Below are positions 1 through 11,274 of a DNA stretch of 57,148 nucleotides, piece by piece. The DNA is from Pezizomycotina sp. ARF18 (taxonomy: Eukaryota > Ascomycota). A model generated the notes under the pieces. The model was given only the letters and a program-made list of their open reading frames with translations, did not search any database and was not told the DNA's origin. The first letter of the stretch is position 1. Every line of letters begins with the position of its first letter. Location: assembly GCA_002224055.1 (NCBI GenBank), contig AZLU01000253.1, forward strand, positions 1-57,148. The letters are read 5' to 3'. The translations under genes were made by a program, and so were the position numbers.

Positions 1-1340
1 TCTTTAAGCTTTATAGATTAATCTAAGTCTTTTTTATAAAATATTTTTATTTTATATTTTTTAATTTATTTACTTTATATTAGTTATTACTATTATACGC
101 CTAGTATATATTATATCTATAACTAATTATTATAACTTATTAAACTTTAGATTAGAACGGATATTAATATAAAGCTATACCTATATATAGATATTTAATT
201 ATTTATGTAACGTTACTACGTTATATAACCCTATATATATTTTTATTAAAGAAATTTATTACTTTTTCGCTACGTATATTATTACTTTAATATATAAAGC
301 TAGAGAGCCTTAAAATATAATCTAAATAGATTTTATATTAAGAAAAAGCGCTTAACGCGTAAAGATAAATCTCCGTATATATTTATATATAATAAATTAT
401 TTATTTCTTTATTTAATAAAGAGATAAATTCTTACTTAAAGTTATAATAACTCTATAAACGAAATAAAAAAATACTATTTTCTTAAAAATATTATATCTA
501 TATACTAATTAAGTCTCTAACTAATTAAAATAAAGAAAATAGAGAGAATTAAAAGCTAAGTATCTAGCAAAGTTTTTAAGGCTTAGTACTAATATAATAG
601 TAGAGCCTTAATATCTAGCGAATAATAACTTTTATATTACTTAGTATTATATAATAAAAAAATAAATCTTTCTTACTAAATCTTCGTCTAATAGAGGCTA
701 TCCCGAGCTTGAATATTATTAGAATAAGACGGTTAAGGCTTAACTAGCCGGGTAATAACCTTAGTAAGACTTAGAGTCAATTTATATCTTTACTAAGGAT
801 ATATATATATCTTACCTTACCCCGCTTTTCCTTACTTAATAGAGGAGAATCTCTTGGTGAGATAGATTCTGCTACATAACCCTTTTTTCATCAACAACAA
901 TTAAATATTATTATTCTAACTCTTATATTTAAAATTTAGTGATTTAAAATAAACGTAAATTTAATTATTTTAAGGCGGTCTACTTTACTAATTAGCCTAA
1001 CTAAATATAATGATTTAATAGATATTAGTATATTTTATTTTAAAGAAATTATTAGATTTTTAATTAATTATATAATACTAATAGATTTTTAACGTAGCTA
1101 CTTATAAAAATTATAATATTTTTAGAGTTAATTTTTAAATTACTAAAGTAAGTATAATTATCACAAAAATTAATAATTAAAAATATTAAATTTTAAATTA
1201 TAATAAATGTTTTCTTTTAAATATATCTTTAAAGATTATAAAGTTGGCTAATATTAATTGTTTGATAAAAAGAAAAACAAAAAAAGCTTATTTATAAAAA
1301 ATAATTATATATATTTACTAAAAAAAACCTTTTTTCGTGG
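1..1340. repeat. AT-rich RIP-degraded repeat relic
   Basis: This stretch is extremely AT-rich and dominated by TpA. In the first 840 bases I count only a handful of CpA or TpG dinucleotides, although A and T make up most of the sequence. That is the footprint of repeat-induced point mutation, which turns CpA into TpA in duplicated DNA of Pezizomycotina. No reading frame of useful length survives, so the element type cannot be told. The composition changes near 1340, where G/C-containing sequence with normal dinucleotides resumes. The likely origin is an old transposon copy running off the left edge. Confidence 0.8.
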
Positions 1341-3344
1341 GTCACGTAAACCCTCTTTTCAGTATTTTTTTTTCTTTTGGTTTCTATTTTTACTCCCCTT
1401 GGGGGTCTGAACTTTCCATAAGCGCACTCGCGCATTGAGGCTAAACAATAAGACGCTTGTAAACCTATAGTGATAGTATATCATAACAGGAGCAAGTAGC
1501 TTTCCACGGAATATTTACGAAATATACTACCTAGCTTTGGAGGGTCCGAGACTACTACTAGTGTTCGAGACCGGGTCATAGTCCTAATTAAAATAAATTT
1601 CTAATAATTTGTTTTATATGTATTTTGCTAGGTGGGCGAAATTGTTTCAAAACTATGCATATAAGCCTCAGGGGTAGCGGTACATTTATAGTAACGGAAC
1701 ACCAATTTTTGCTTAGCGAACCTCACTAAAAATGAAGGTCTTTTTTAACCGCACATGTACTCTGACCCGACCTCGAACACTACTACTACCTAGTGCTATC
1801 GGTTCGTATTTATTATAAGCCAAATATATATTTTTCTTCCTTCCTGTTCCGAATACTAGATCGACGAGAGAGAGTATCTTCTCGCGGCGAAAGAAAAGAG
1901 AAATTCTTGATGATATATAGCTACAGGTGCTCCGTAGGGGTTACGATGTTTCAAATTTATATAGGCACCTTTGCCGGTGCCCGAAGCGTACTAAGTGGTG
2001 TGAAGAGGTTAAAAAAAAAAAGCTTATTTTTTACTCTCTTCGAGACAACCAGAAGAACACTTCGTGATTTATCAGATTCACAACTACACTCAGAAGATAT
2101 CACGGAACAGGCGCTTGGTACTTCACGGTTCTCCACTATCGACCTGGTCCGTTCGGAAAGGGTTTTTTGGTAGCAGCAAGAACTCCCATGATACACGTTT
2201 TGCACACTCTTTTTTTTACCATCTTTCTTTCTTTCCTTTTTCTTCGGTTCTACGGCAAGCCCAAGCCTCTCCAAAGCCTCTTACTGGCTGCAAAAGGGGG
2301 GAAGACGATTGAGAGTACGCGTCAGCGACTTGGACCACACGGTTTCTGATCGCTAGAAATCGCAACAGAAAATACAAATCAGTTAGTTGTATCCCATTAT
2401 ACCATGTCGTGCTTTGATCAATTATTCTCCTCCTAAGAAGCCCAGAAAAATAATAAGAAGAAGAGAGCACAGAGCTCTTCTATAAGATTCAAATGATTAC
2501 GCAAGATAAGAAGTACCTACATACTTAGCTATGGCGAGGCAAGACCCTGTTCTTCTTCGCAGTATTAGTAGGGGGAAACAAAGAGCCAACGTAGGCAAAA
2601 TTCCAACTTTCTGTCAAAAGTATATAAATTAAACTTCTTATAACTTTTTTCACGCTAGTGAACAGACGGTAAATACTTAACTTCGGAACCACTGAGAGTA
2701 TATATATATATATATATGCAACAAATATAAGTATATACTTATATCCAGTCACATCGGGGGCCCGTTGATTAGAGAAAAAAAAAAAAAAAAAAGAAAAGAG
2801 GTCTAATTTTATTTTCTTAAACCAGTGCCATGCAAGAGCGGTAGTGGAGGTACGTAATATACTTTGTGCACGTCGTTGTGCTTTTTTATCTTATTTTTTT
2901 TTTTACCCTGTTCCGAGAACCGACAAGAGAGAGGAGGGAAAAAAAGTCCTTTAAAGCTTCTTACACACCGCCCAAGAGTTTCTCTTTTTTTTTTTTTTTG
3001 TATATCTTTCTCTGTTATTCCCCTTGTTCTATACTTTTCTTGCTTAACGATTTTTTATATTCCAAGCTTCCTTCCTTCCCTCTATCTTCTCTGTTTCTTT
3101 ATTTTGTTTCTAGGAAGAATATGCCTTATACTATTATTAAACTGCTTTGGTGACATTCGTTCGCGTTACCGACCTAGCGCACACAATTAAACGAACAGTT
3201 ACTGTTTTTTCCAGTCCCTTTTGCTACCTTAAGACTTTGTATATGTAGAAATAACATCTATTTTCTATAAAAGGAGGAAGGAATCGTTTAAACACTTATT
3301 ATTATTATTATTTTTTAATCTGCTGGCTCCGCCAACTGTCTTTC
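1341..3344. other. gene-free region left of the protease gene
   Basis: No convincing gene is visible on either strand; the short frames are simple-sequence artefacts. It holds a small imperfect inverted repeat (1541-1585 against 1756-1792), a (TA)n stretch near 2700, an A run near 2776-2792 and pyrimidine-rich blocks at 2880-3110. A short (ATT)n stretch at 3297-3312 lies just before the protease start. It probably includes that gene's promoter. Confidence 0.5.
1541..1792. repeat. imperfect inverted repeat pair, possible MITE relic
   Basis: The reverse complement of about 1547-1582 matches about 1756-1791 at roughly three quarters of positions, including the exact shared blocks TGACCCG and CTCGAACACT. 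The arms enclose about 170 bases of non-coding DNA. This spacing and symmetry suit a miniature inverted-repeat element or a folded relic, and it lies next to the RIP block. No target-site duplication is obvious, so the element reading is an inference. Confidence 0.35.
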
Positions 3345-5242
3345 ATGAGGATAGGTCTTTTATACACTCTGCACTTGCAGTAACCGGGATCAGTGGGGTC
3401 CACGCGGATCATGTTGCTGCGAATTCAAAGACTGTTCAATGGACGATCCACAAGGGACGGCTCCGGTAACGCCAGGCTGTCGTTCGAGACTTGGGCTTGA
3501 AGAGACGAGACAAACATTCTGCAGCGAATCGATAAAAGGTATATTATTATCGACATCTTTCAAAATTATATTTATGGTTTATTATTTTTTGACGGACAAT
3601 TTGTCAAAAAAAAAGTTTCCCCCGTCTACTGCTTGGTAACCACACTTAACTATACTTTGTATTTTGCGTTAACATACAGGGCTTTCTTTTCTATGCAATG
3701 TTTCGCTTGGTACTCCACCGCAGCAATTCCACCCTGCATGTCGACACCGGCAGCTCAGATATTGGGTTCAAAGTCCGCATTCCGAAATTTGCACTTCAAA
3801 AAACCCAAGTCCCTGTGACTTGATTGGTTCATGTATGTGCACACCCAAAGCCACTGATCAGGTGCCCCCTTCCCTCAAATGAGCTAAAAAAAAAAAAAAA
3901 AAAAAAAAAAAAACTAACGTATGTTTAACCTGTTTAGTTGACAATGCGACATCGTCAACTTACAATACATCAATAGCGACTTTTCGATCAGATACATGGA
4001 TGGGGCATTGCAACTGGCGATTACTGCAAAGACACTTTTTATATTGGTGGTGCGACAATAACAGATCTTCAGTTTGGGTACGGGCTGCAATCGGATGTGC
4101 GGGAAGGCGTGATGGTTTAGGATTCCGGATGAATGAAGCTCAGGTTCAGAACGGGAAAGATGAGCCCTACGACAATCTTCCATATCTAATGGCAAAGCAA
4201 GGAATTATCAATTCCGTCTGCTATTCGATATGGCTGAACGATCTATCCTCCTCCACAGGCGAAATTTTATTCGGGGAATTGATACGGAAAAGTATCATGG
4301 TGAACTCGCCACTTTACCATCGAGCGTATGGGTTCGAAAGAAGCATCTCAATTCATCATTACCATGACAGGTCTATCCTACGTCGATGACTCTGGTCGGC
4401 AAACCGTGGTTCAGGCGCAAGCAGACAACGACATGGGCGTGCTGTTGGACACTGGCGCATCGTTCACCTATCTCCTGATCCTATGGCTGACAAGCTTGCG
4501 GATCTCGCCGGGGCCCAATTTGACTTAAACATCAATGGCCCGACAATACCCTGCAGTTGGCGCTTCAAGCACCCAGCTCCGGCCTCAACTTTATCTTCTC
4601 AGGCGTTAACATCAGAGTACCCTTCGCAGAGCTGGTTGTCAACTGTTTTAACGCTAACGGAAACCGTGTACAGCGCCTAATGGCGATCGTATTTGCTATT
4701 TGCATTACTGCGGCGGGAAAGACTATGCCCTCCCTTGGCGATACGTTTCTCAGGTCAGTATATGTTGTATACGACCTCGAAAACGAAGAAATATCCATCG
4801 CACCTACCTTTACAATTCTACAAAATCGCATATTATAGAAGTTGGTTCCGGAAAGCACCCTGTGCCGAAAGCGTCCGGCGTCTCATCGGCAGTCACCGTT
4901 GTCCCCACTGCTACGAATGTAGCCGGAGATATCATCAATCCGAACCCAACTGCGGCGGATGCCACCGGCACTGATCCGGGAAGGTGGCGTCCACACAAGC
5001 GTCAATTACCCCAGCGGGGGATCACGGCATTCTGCTTCCATACTATTATCTTGGGCTTGTTGCATATTAGTATCCTTCTTGTTGCCATTTTTATAGTCCT
5101 TGCTTCCTTCTTGTATACAAGATCGGCGGCTTGGATCCTTCAATATTCTACCGCTTCCTCTGTTTACGTCTTACTAAGGTGGCAATTATTGCTCTATACC
5201 TCCTTTCTTTCTTCTTTTTCCTTTTCTGTTTCTTTCTACTAG
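3345..5242 (+). CDS. yapsin/OpsB-like secreted aspartyl protease, frame-broken
   Basis: This is a pepsin-family (A1) aspartyl endopeptidase of the fungal yapsin, candidapepsin and OpsB type, normally secreted and often wall- or membrane-attached. The ATG at 3345 opens a hydrophobic signal peptide with an Ala-rich end (read across one frame change). The first catalytic motif DTGSS is at about 3743, followed by DI(W)VQSPHSEIC. The second catalytic motif DTGAS is at about 4450. Between them are GDYCKDTFYIGG, NEAQVQNG, PYDNLPYLMAKQG and YSIWLNDLSSSTGEILFGG, all typical of yapsins. LGDTFLRSVYVVYDLEN near 4735 is the C-terminal A1 signature. A Ser/Thr/Pro linker follows, then a hydrophobic tail near 5030-5110 (GPI signal or membrane segment). 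An intron near 3861-3938 carries a 28-base A run. Several one-base losses break the frame (about 3762, 4114, 4273, 4474). The C-terminal end is uncertain. Confidence 0.85.
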
Positions 5243-6291
5243 CGGGAGTTTTATGGGCGTTTAAATTCATGACCGAAAACATAGACGAGTTATTTTATTA
5301 TGACCAATTTTATATTTACGTGGTATTTTTTTTTTTCTTGTAAATACATTCCCATCACCTTATTGAGGGCCCAGAATGCCAAAAAGGTCTGGGCACGAAC
5401 CCTTGCCCGGAGAGCTTTCCGTCTAAGGTTTTTTTTTTTTTTTTTTTCATAGGATTTCCTTTCCTACTTATAGGCGGTTCTTCTTCGTGCACCAAAATCT
5501 CCACGCGTTAGTAGCGTATTCTGCTCTACTATCGCGCTGCGATATTCAACCTTTATACCCAAACTCGCGAGCGCTTGTTCTCGCCATCTTCTAGTCTAAA
5601 TTGGAAATATCAAGAAGGCTGTGGAGGTTTAATCTCAATTCATAACTACTACAAAAAATAATACCCTCGTATATAATGATTATTAACTACCTCAAACACG
5701 ACCCTATACATATGAACTACATCTTTATAAGTTATATTTAGTGTTAATTTTGATTTTGGTTTTGATTTTGCGGGGGAGGAAGGTTAAGGTTATAAAGTTA
5801 GTGTGAAGGAATGGTCGCTTCTCAAATAAGACACCACAAAATAAAAATCTACTTTTCTTTTTCTTGCCTCCGTTTTACAGGCTAAGTAAGTTGGTTCTAT
5901 TGGTAGCTCCTCTTGAATGGTTGGTTACACAAAGAGACAAAGCTAAAAACAGCCCGTTACAGCCCTAGTTTCTGATATCTTGACGATCGATGTGGTTACC
6001 GTGCATCAGCCGAAGTAACGCCAAGCCTTTCTCTTTTCGTGCGCCTCATTGTGGCTGAAAATATAAAAAGAGAGGCTTAAGTGCGACAAAACCCTAACAC
6101 CCACAGTGATTTTCTGTGCACCAGAAGAGGGAAAAAAAAAAAAAAAGGAAAAGCGTTTGATGCCGGTTATCGAATTAAACTAAACATCCAAAACTAACTT
6201 GCGACTTTGAAATCCTCAAACGCCTGATATTAACAACTATCGATTCTAACAGAGAACACCTAACTCAAGCGGAATTGCTATACTTGAGAAG
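5243..6291. other. intergenic, protease 3' side to L28 promoter
   Basis: No gene is seen. It includes a 7-bp perfect stem (5369-5375 with 5388-5394) followed by a T run near 5431-5447, which may belong to the protease 3' end. A run of A near 6132-6146 and a telobox-like site near 6089 belong to the ribosomal protein promoter. Confidence 0.5.
6089..6097 (+). promoter_or_regulatory. telobox-like AAACCCTAA upstream of the L28 gene
   Basis: The nonamer AAACCCTAA lies about 195 bases before the start codon of the ribosomal protein gene. ACCCTAA-type sites bind Tbf1-like Myb factors in ribosomal protein promoters of many ascomycetes. The match is exact, but a single nine-base site can occur by chance, so its use here is inferred from position. 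Confidence 0.45.
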
Positions 6292-7261
6292 ATGGAGAAC
6301 AACGTTTCAAGGTGAGGATTTATTTTGGGGGCTGTAGTTTTCTATTACTGCAGTCTCCTTCCCCCACGTCTCTCCAGACGACGTACATTCTATCACAACC
6401 TCTTTTCTTCCCTCTCTTCTTTTACGAATATATGGCCGCTAAACATATTACTATAGAGACCTCCTCTGGGAAATTACTCGCCACAACTCTTCTTACCTCG
6501 TCAAGAGAAAGACCAATGGCGGTGTCCAGCTCAGCCGTGACCCCCTCAACCTGAGGAACAAGCACTCCAAAAAGGTCAGTATATTTGTGGAATTTGCTAC
6601 TAAAAATCGACCCGTTTGAATCAATGAATGAATATATACTAACTACCAATCTTCTTGCTATAGCATTCCGGTGCCACAAATGACAAGGCAAGTGCCCCTT
6701 ACGACAATATAGGTGGACCTTTTGGGAACAGGATATAGCATTGAGACGCATTTCAAAAAGAAGAGGGGAGGATAGAGGGAGAGACAAAGGATTACGGGTG
6801 CTGCTCTGCAAGCTGTGTCGCAGGTTTTGAGTGCTGATGGCGTAGCGATAACAGTCGATCGGATTGGCGCTGAAACGAAAAGGGCGGCCTCACTCTCCTC
6901 ACCAAGAAGAAGAATGGTCAATTGCACACCACCAACTTCTCCGGCTCCAAGTCTCACCGCAAATCGTACCACGCGATTGTCAACTCCACCGCGAAGAAGA
7001 ACTACAGATCAGATCTCCGTAGTGTAAGTGCCACCTACCAGCTTGAAATTTTTTTCTTAAATAAAACAGGATACACGTTGAAACATTCTACCACGGAACT
7101 TTTCGCTAACATTTACGCAATCTACAGGATGTTGTCGCTAGGGCCTCGGCAATCCTCAAGTCGCAACGCAACCCACCAAAGGAGAAGGCCCCTCGAAGCC
7201 AAGAGGTGTGAAGGCAAAGAAGGCCGCTGCTGCTGGCGCCGCTGGTGCTGAGGTCGATTAG
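6292..7261 (+). CDS. 60S ribosomal protein L28 (L28e family)
   Basis: This is a structural protein of the cytosolic large ribosomal subunit. Exon 1 (6292-6311) encodes MENNVS and exon 2 (6457-6574) gives DLLWEITRHNSSYLVKRK and RDPLNLRNKHS, the strongly conserved L28e N-terminus. Later exons give HSGATNDKA (from 6664), GLTLLTKKKNGQLHTT and SYHAIVNSTAKKNYRSDLRS (ending 7023), and the last exon (7128-7261) gives ARASAILKSQR and a Lys/Ala-rich tail. About 150 bases between the NDKA codons and 6824 are best read as an intron. The frame breaks at GGG 6892-6894 and CCCC 7189-7192, each cured by one more base of the run. Many introns in a short ribosomal protein gene are normal for filamentous fungi. 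A telobox-like site lies upstream. Confidence 0.92.
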
Positions 7262-8478
7262 TTGAAGATATTATCTACTATGCAGTATAGATTGGCGAAT
7301 ACTTTTTAGTTATATTATATCCAAAGCTTTTACTATACATATCTTTTCGTTCTCAGCCGGGGTGTTCTTTTTTTTTTTAACAAGAAAAATCCAAGTAGTA
7401 TCTTTCAAACGAATGTCGTCGTTGCCCTTTTTATCTTTGTCTTGGTATCCTACTTTTTACCTTTCTCCGGGTTTATAATGTGTTTATGGGTTCTCGTTGG
7501 GGTTGTTTTCTTTCTTTTTCTTTTCTTTTTTCCCAAGTTTCAAGTTTTTCGTCCGTTTCCTTAATCTTATTCCTGTTATAAATACTAATATTTCCTAAAA
7601 AGGCTCTTTATATATAAATGAAGTGGATTGCTTTTGGACTTCCGATGTGTATAATAATATAATCGTATCTTGTTTAAGCTCAATTAAGATACCGAATGCT
7701 GACAATAATATTATCTCTGACGTTTGAGGTGCTCTAGATTTCTGTTGGTCTTTTACTCAAGATTTTTTTCCCCTTTTGTTTGTTTTCTGTTCGTTTCAAT
7801 CTCGTCCCGGTCTGTCACGATACCCGACATTCTACCGTAACTTCCCGAACACTGCGTCGGATAGGTCCCGACTGTAAGTAAAAAGATTCAAGAAAACAAA
7901 AAAAAAAAAAAAAAAACATGTACTTGAGTATCTACTTCTGAGGATCGTAAACACAGATCTCCAGACCAATAACTTGCGAGTTATAAGGAGAGCCTACACG
8001 GTACTTGCTGTATTTGCATGTAGTAATGTACAAGGAGGGAAGTTCTTATTTCCCTTGCCGTCTTTCCCGTTCGACTCATTAAAAGCTTGTAGACTAGGGG
8101 AGGGGAGCTTTCTAGCTCGTGTCGTTGATCGAAATACGCAATTGCCGAAAAATATTTGGTCAATAAGCTATTGCGCTATTTTCACGTGGTATATTTATGT
8201 ATAAGAATTAAAGAAGTAGCTCACCGAAGGAGCTGTCTAAATAACCGAATAAAAATTTCCTTCCTTCGTAGTATAAGAAAAAGCTCTTTGCTTCCCCAAC
8301 GGAATTCACCCACTACTTTAACCCCACCTTTTTTTTTTTTTTCTAAAACTTCACTTTCATCCAAAATATAGAAGTTCAACGATTATCGAATATATTCAGT
8401 TAATCTCCCGCATTCTATTCATTAAAAAGCATTCGTATTTACTAAAAAGTCTTTTTATCTTCAATCTCAACGCTCAAA
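7262..8478. other. intergenic between L28 and malate dehydrogenase
   Basis: No gene is supported. The left part is T-rich 3' flank of the L28 gene. The right part is pyrimidine-rich, with a T run at about 8330-8342 and CT-rich sequence up to the start codon, as is common in promoters of highly expressed fungal genes. An A run lies near 7900-7917. Confidence 0.5.
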
Positions 8479-10198
8479 ATGGTCAAGGCAGGTATGATAC
8501 ATATTTTATTGTGATGTTTTAATAGCAATGGATATGAAACTATTTTTGTGCAAGGACTTTTTTTCTTTTTTTTTTAAGCAATTCCTGCTCTTTTACCATA
8601 TCTAGTTTCTATCAAATATACCAAACTTAGAGGTATCCTTGTAGAAATTTTTGTCTTGTTTAAGGGACAAAAGTTCAGACCAGCCATCGAATATCGCTTC
8701 CGGTTGAGGTCGTAAGGTCTTAACAGGTTGCAATTCGTTGGGTGATATTATATTCAAAGCTACCACAAACATTTCAACAGCGAATTATCTTACTGATTGC
8801 TCTGAAAACTCTCTCCATAGTCGTACTCGGTGCCTCCGGTGGCATTGGCCAGGTAATTATCATCCCCCGCAATTCCACTCGTATCCTCGAGCCTTTTAGC
8901 TGCTTTTCGAGTCACTAACCTCTACCTTACGTTTTACTAGCCATTGTCTCTCCTCCTCAAGAACTCTGACCTCATTTCAGAGCTCGCTCTCTACGATGTC
9001 GTCAACACACCAGGAGTAGCTGCGGATCTCTCGCACATTGCCACCCCAGCGGTAAGGGAAATATCTTTTCCTCCAACCTCGATAGAAATACTTGCATAGA
9101 AAACTTCAAATTGTAGTGCACATTGCTAATAGAAAATTTAGGTGGTTACCGGCTACCTGCGCCTGATGACGGTCTGAAGAAGACTCTTACCGGAGCTGAC
9201 ATTGTCGTCATCCCCGCCGGTATTCCAAGTATGTGGCTTCTTATGAAAAATTTCTACTTGAAATCTTTCTCCAATTCACGCTTTGACCTCAATCTTGAAT
9301 AATTTCAGGGAAGCCCGGATGACCCGTGACGATCTGTTCAAGATCAACGCTGGAATTGTTCGGGATCTCGTTATGGGTGTTGCCGAACATTCCCTAATGC
9401 TTTTCTCCTCATCATATCAACCCGGTCAACTCCACCGTGCCCATTGCCGTAGAGGTACTCAAGAGCAAGGGCGTTTTCAACCCAAGCGCGTCTTCGGCGT
9501 CACTACGCTTGATGTTGTTCGTGCCAAGACGTTCACCGCCTCCCTGACTGGGGAGAAGGACTCCCGCAAGCTTACTATCCAGTCGTTGGCGGCCACAGCG
9601 GTGACACCATTGTTCCTCTGCTGAGCCAAGCTCAGCCAGCGGCGGACATTCCCGCTGATAAGCTTGATGCCCTCGTTAACCGTGAGTTGTTAAACTATAG
9701 AAATCCGTTTTAAAAATGTTAAACTGCAGTTGTATTAACCTTCGTTTTGAAATACAGGCATCCAGTATGGTGGTGATGAGGTTGTTAAGGCTAAGGATGG
9801 AGCGGGATCCGCGACTCTTTCCATGGCCTTTGCCGGTTATCACTTCGCCCTTTCTCTCCTGCGCGCCGCCAAGGGCGAGAAGAACGTCGTCGAGCCGACT
9901 TACATCTACCTCCAGGTGTTGAGGGTGGAGAAGCAATCCAGAAGGCTGCCGGTGGTGTTGAGTTCTTTGCGGTCCCGTTGAGCTCGGAGTAGGTTTTCAA
10001 AAAATCCCTCAATATAAATATGTGTATACAGAGCTAAAGTGCCACTCTTTAATCTAGCCAAATGGAGCCGAGAAGGCCATCAATGTCCTCGAGAAGGCCA
10101 ACGAGAAAGAGAAGAAGCTACTGGAGGTCGCTATCAAGGGCCTGAAGGACAACATCGAGAAAGGAGTAGACTTCATCAAGAACCCACCTTCCAAGTAG
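8479..10198 (+). CDS. malate dehydrogenase, cytosolic type (NAD-dependent)
   Basis: It interconverts malate and oxaloacetate with NAD. There is no mitochondrial targeting sequence, since the protein begins directly with [15 protein letters not shown], the Rossmann dinucleotide-binding loop, and it ends PPSK rather than a peroxisomal SKL. This favours the cytosolic form. Further landmarks are [37 protein letters not shown] with the substrate-binding arginines, [37 protein letters not shown] and VVGGHSG with the catalytic histidine. The first exon is only 13 nt (8479-8491) and the second 32 nt (8821-8852). Others are 8941-9051, 9142-9228, 9309-9681, 9758-9988 and 10058-10198. About eight frame breaks, each one missing base in a short run (for example 9160, 9319, 9392, 9419, 9579, 9977), interrupt an otherwise well conserved enzyme. 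Confidence 0.95.
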
Positions 10199-11090
10199 GA
10201 TGACTAGACCTTTTTTTTCTCTTCTCTTTTTTCACATTATTATTTTCATGCCGACTCAGGACAGACTTTTTCCTAATGTTTCACGTTCTTTCAAAGAGAT
10301 GGCTTTACTAATCACGAGATTCCAAAAACTAAAATTAAAAAAATCCACGACAATTGTAGACTTTGATATAGTCAAATATTCATATAAAAGTAAATCGCAG
10401 CTAGTTAAACAAAAGCTAGAATATCAAAAAAGCTAGAGACTTAGAACGCAAATTAAGAAGTTTCCTGCTTTATTCCTTCTCTCTAAACGTCGATGATACA
10501 ACAATTTCGCATTCGGAACCCTTTCCGCGCAGCATTATATTTCTAGAATAGGTATACGATAGACCGCTTCCTTTTCTCTCTTCGCGCTTCCACGCTATTG
10601 CAACTATCTGGCGTATATCATTCTACGACAGCTCGACCAACCTTCGTTCTACATATTGTTCTATGCTCACATATATATACGAAATACAAAATTATTCCGG
10701 ATGGGTAAGTTCCAATTGCGAGAGCTAAAACAGTCAGTATATTGACCTGGCTGCTCCCCTTCTTGCGGTCTTGTATATCAAATTTTCCATCATTTGTTTC
10801 ATTATTAGAAAGTACACCAACGATATTTATATCCTATTATGTACAAAATGTAACCCTAGATATCCCAGACATGTATATATATTTCAAATAAAACGCCAGC
10901 AACCCCGATGATATCTTTACATACTCACAAAGAGTTCGTGACTGTAGTGCAGACGCATGAGATGTTGAAGCGCTCAAAAATACTGCAGAAGCATTCTACA
11001 ATGCAATTTTCAACGTGGTTATAAATCTGAATAAAAAATAAAGAAAGAAAAATATAGTCTAAAATGATTAGTTGTACAACGAGGACTTAG

Positions 11091-11122
<32 letters not shown>

Positions 11123-11274
11123 CAAATCGTGGCGAAGTTATTATTAGAGCAGCCCCTTACATTGTGGAGTTTGGAATTCGACAGATCATGTGAGAACTTT
11201 GGGAACGAAAAGATAAGAAGAAACAGTCCTGTTGCCATCTGGCTGAAGAGCAGAAGAACGGGGGGAAGAAAATA
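10199..11274. other. convergent intergenic, MDH and Trs33 3' ends
   Basis: No gene is seen. The DNA is AT-rich, with a run of about 30 A near 11091-11120. It lies between two genes that end toward each other, so it should contain both polyadenylation regions. Confidence 0.5.

Noticed and set aside
5367-5447. Stem-loop followed by a T run as a transcription terminator
   Set aside because: The stem is only seven base pairs, and intrinsic terminators of this kind are bacterial. In this fungal nuclear DNA it has no clear meaning.
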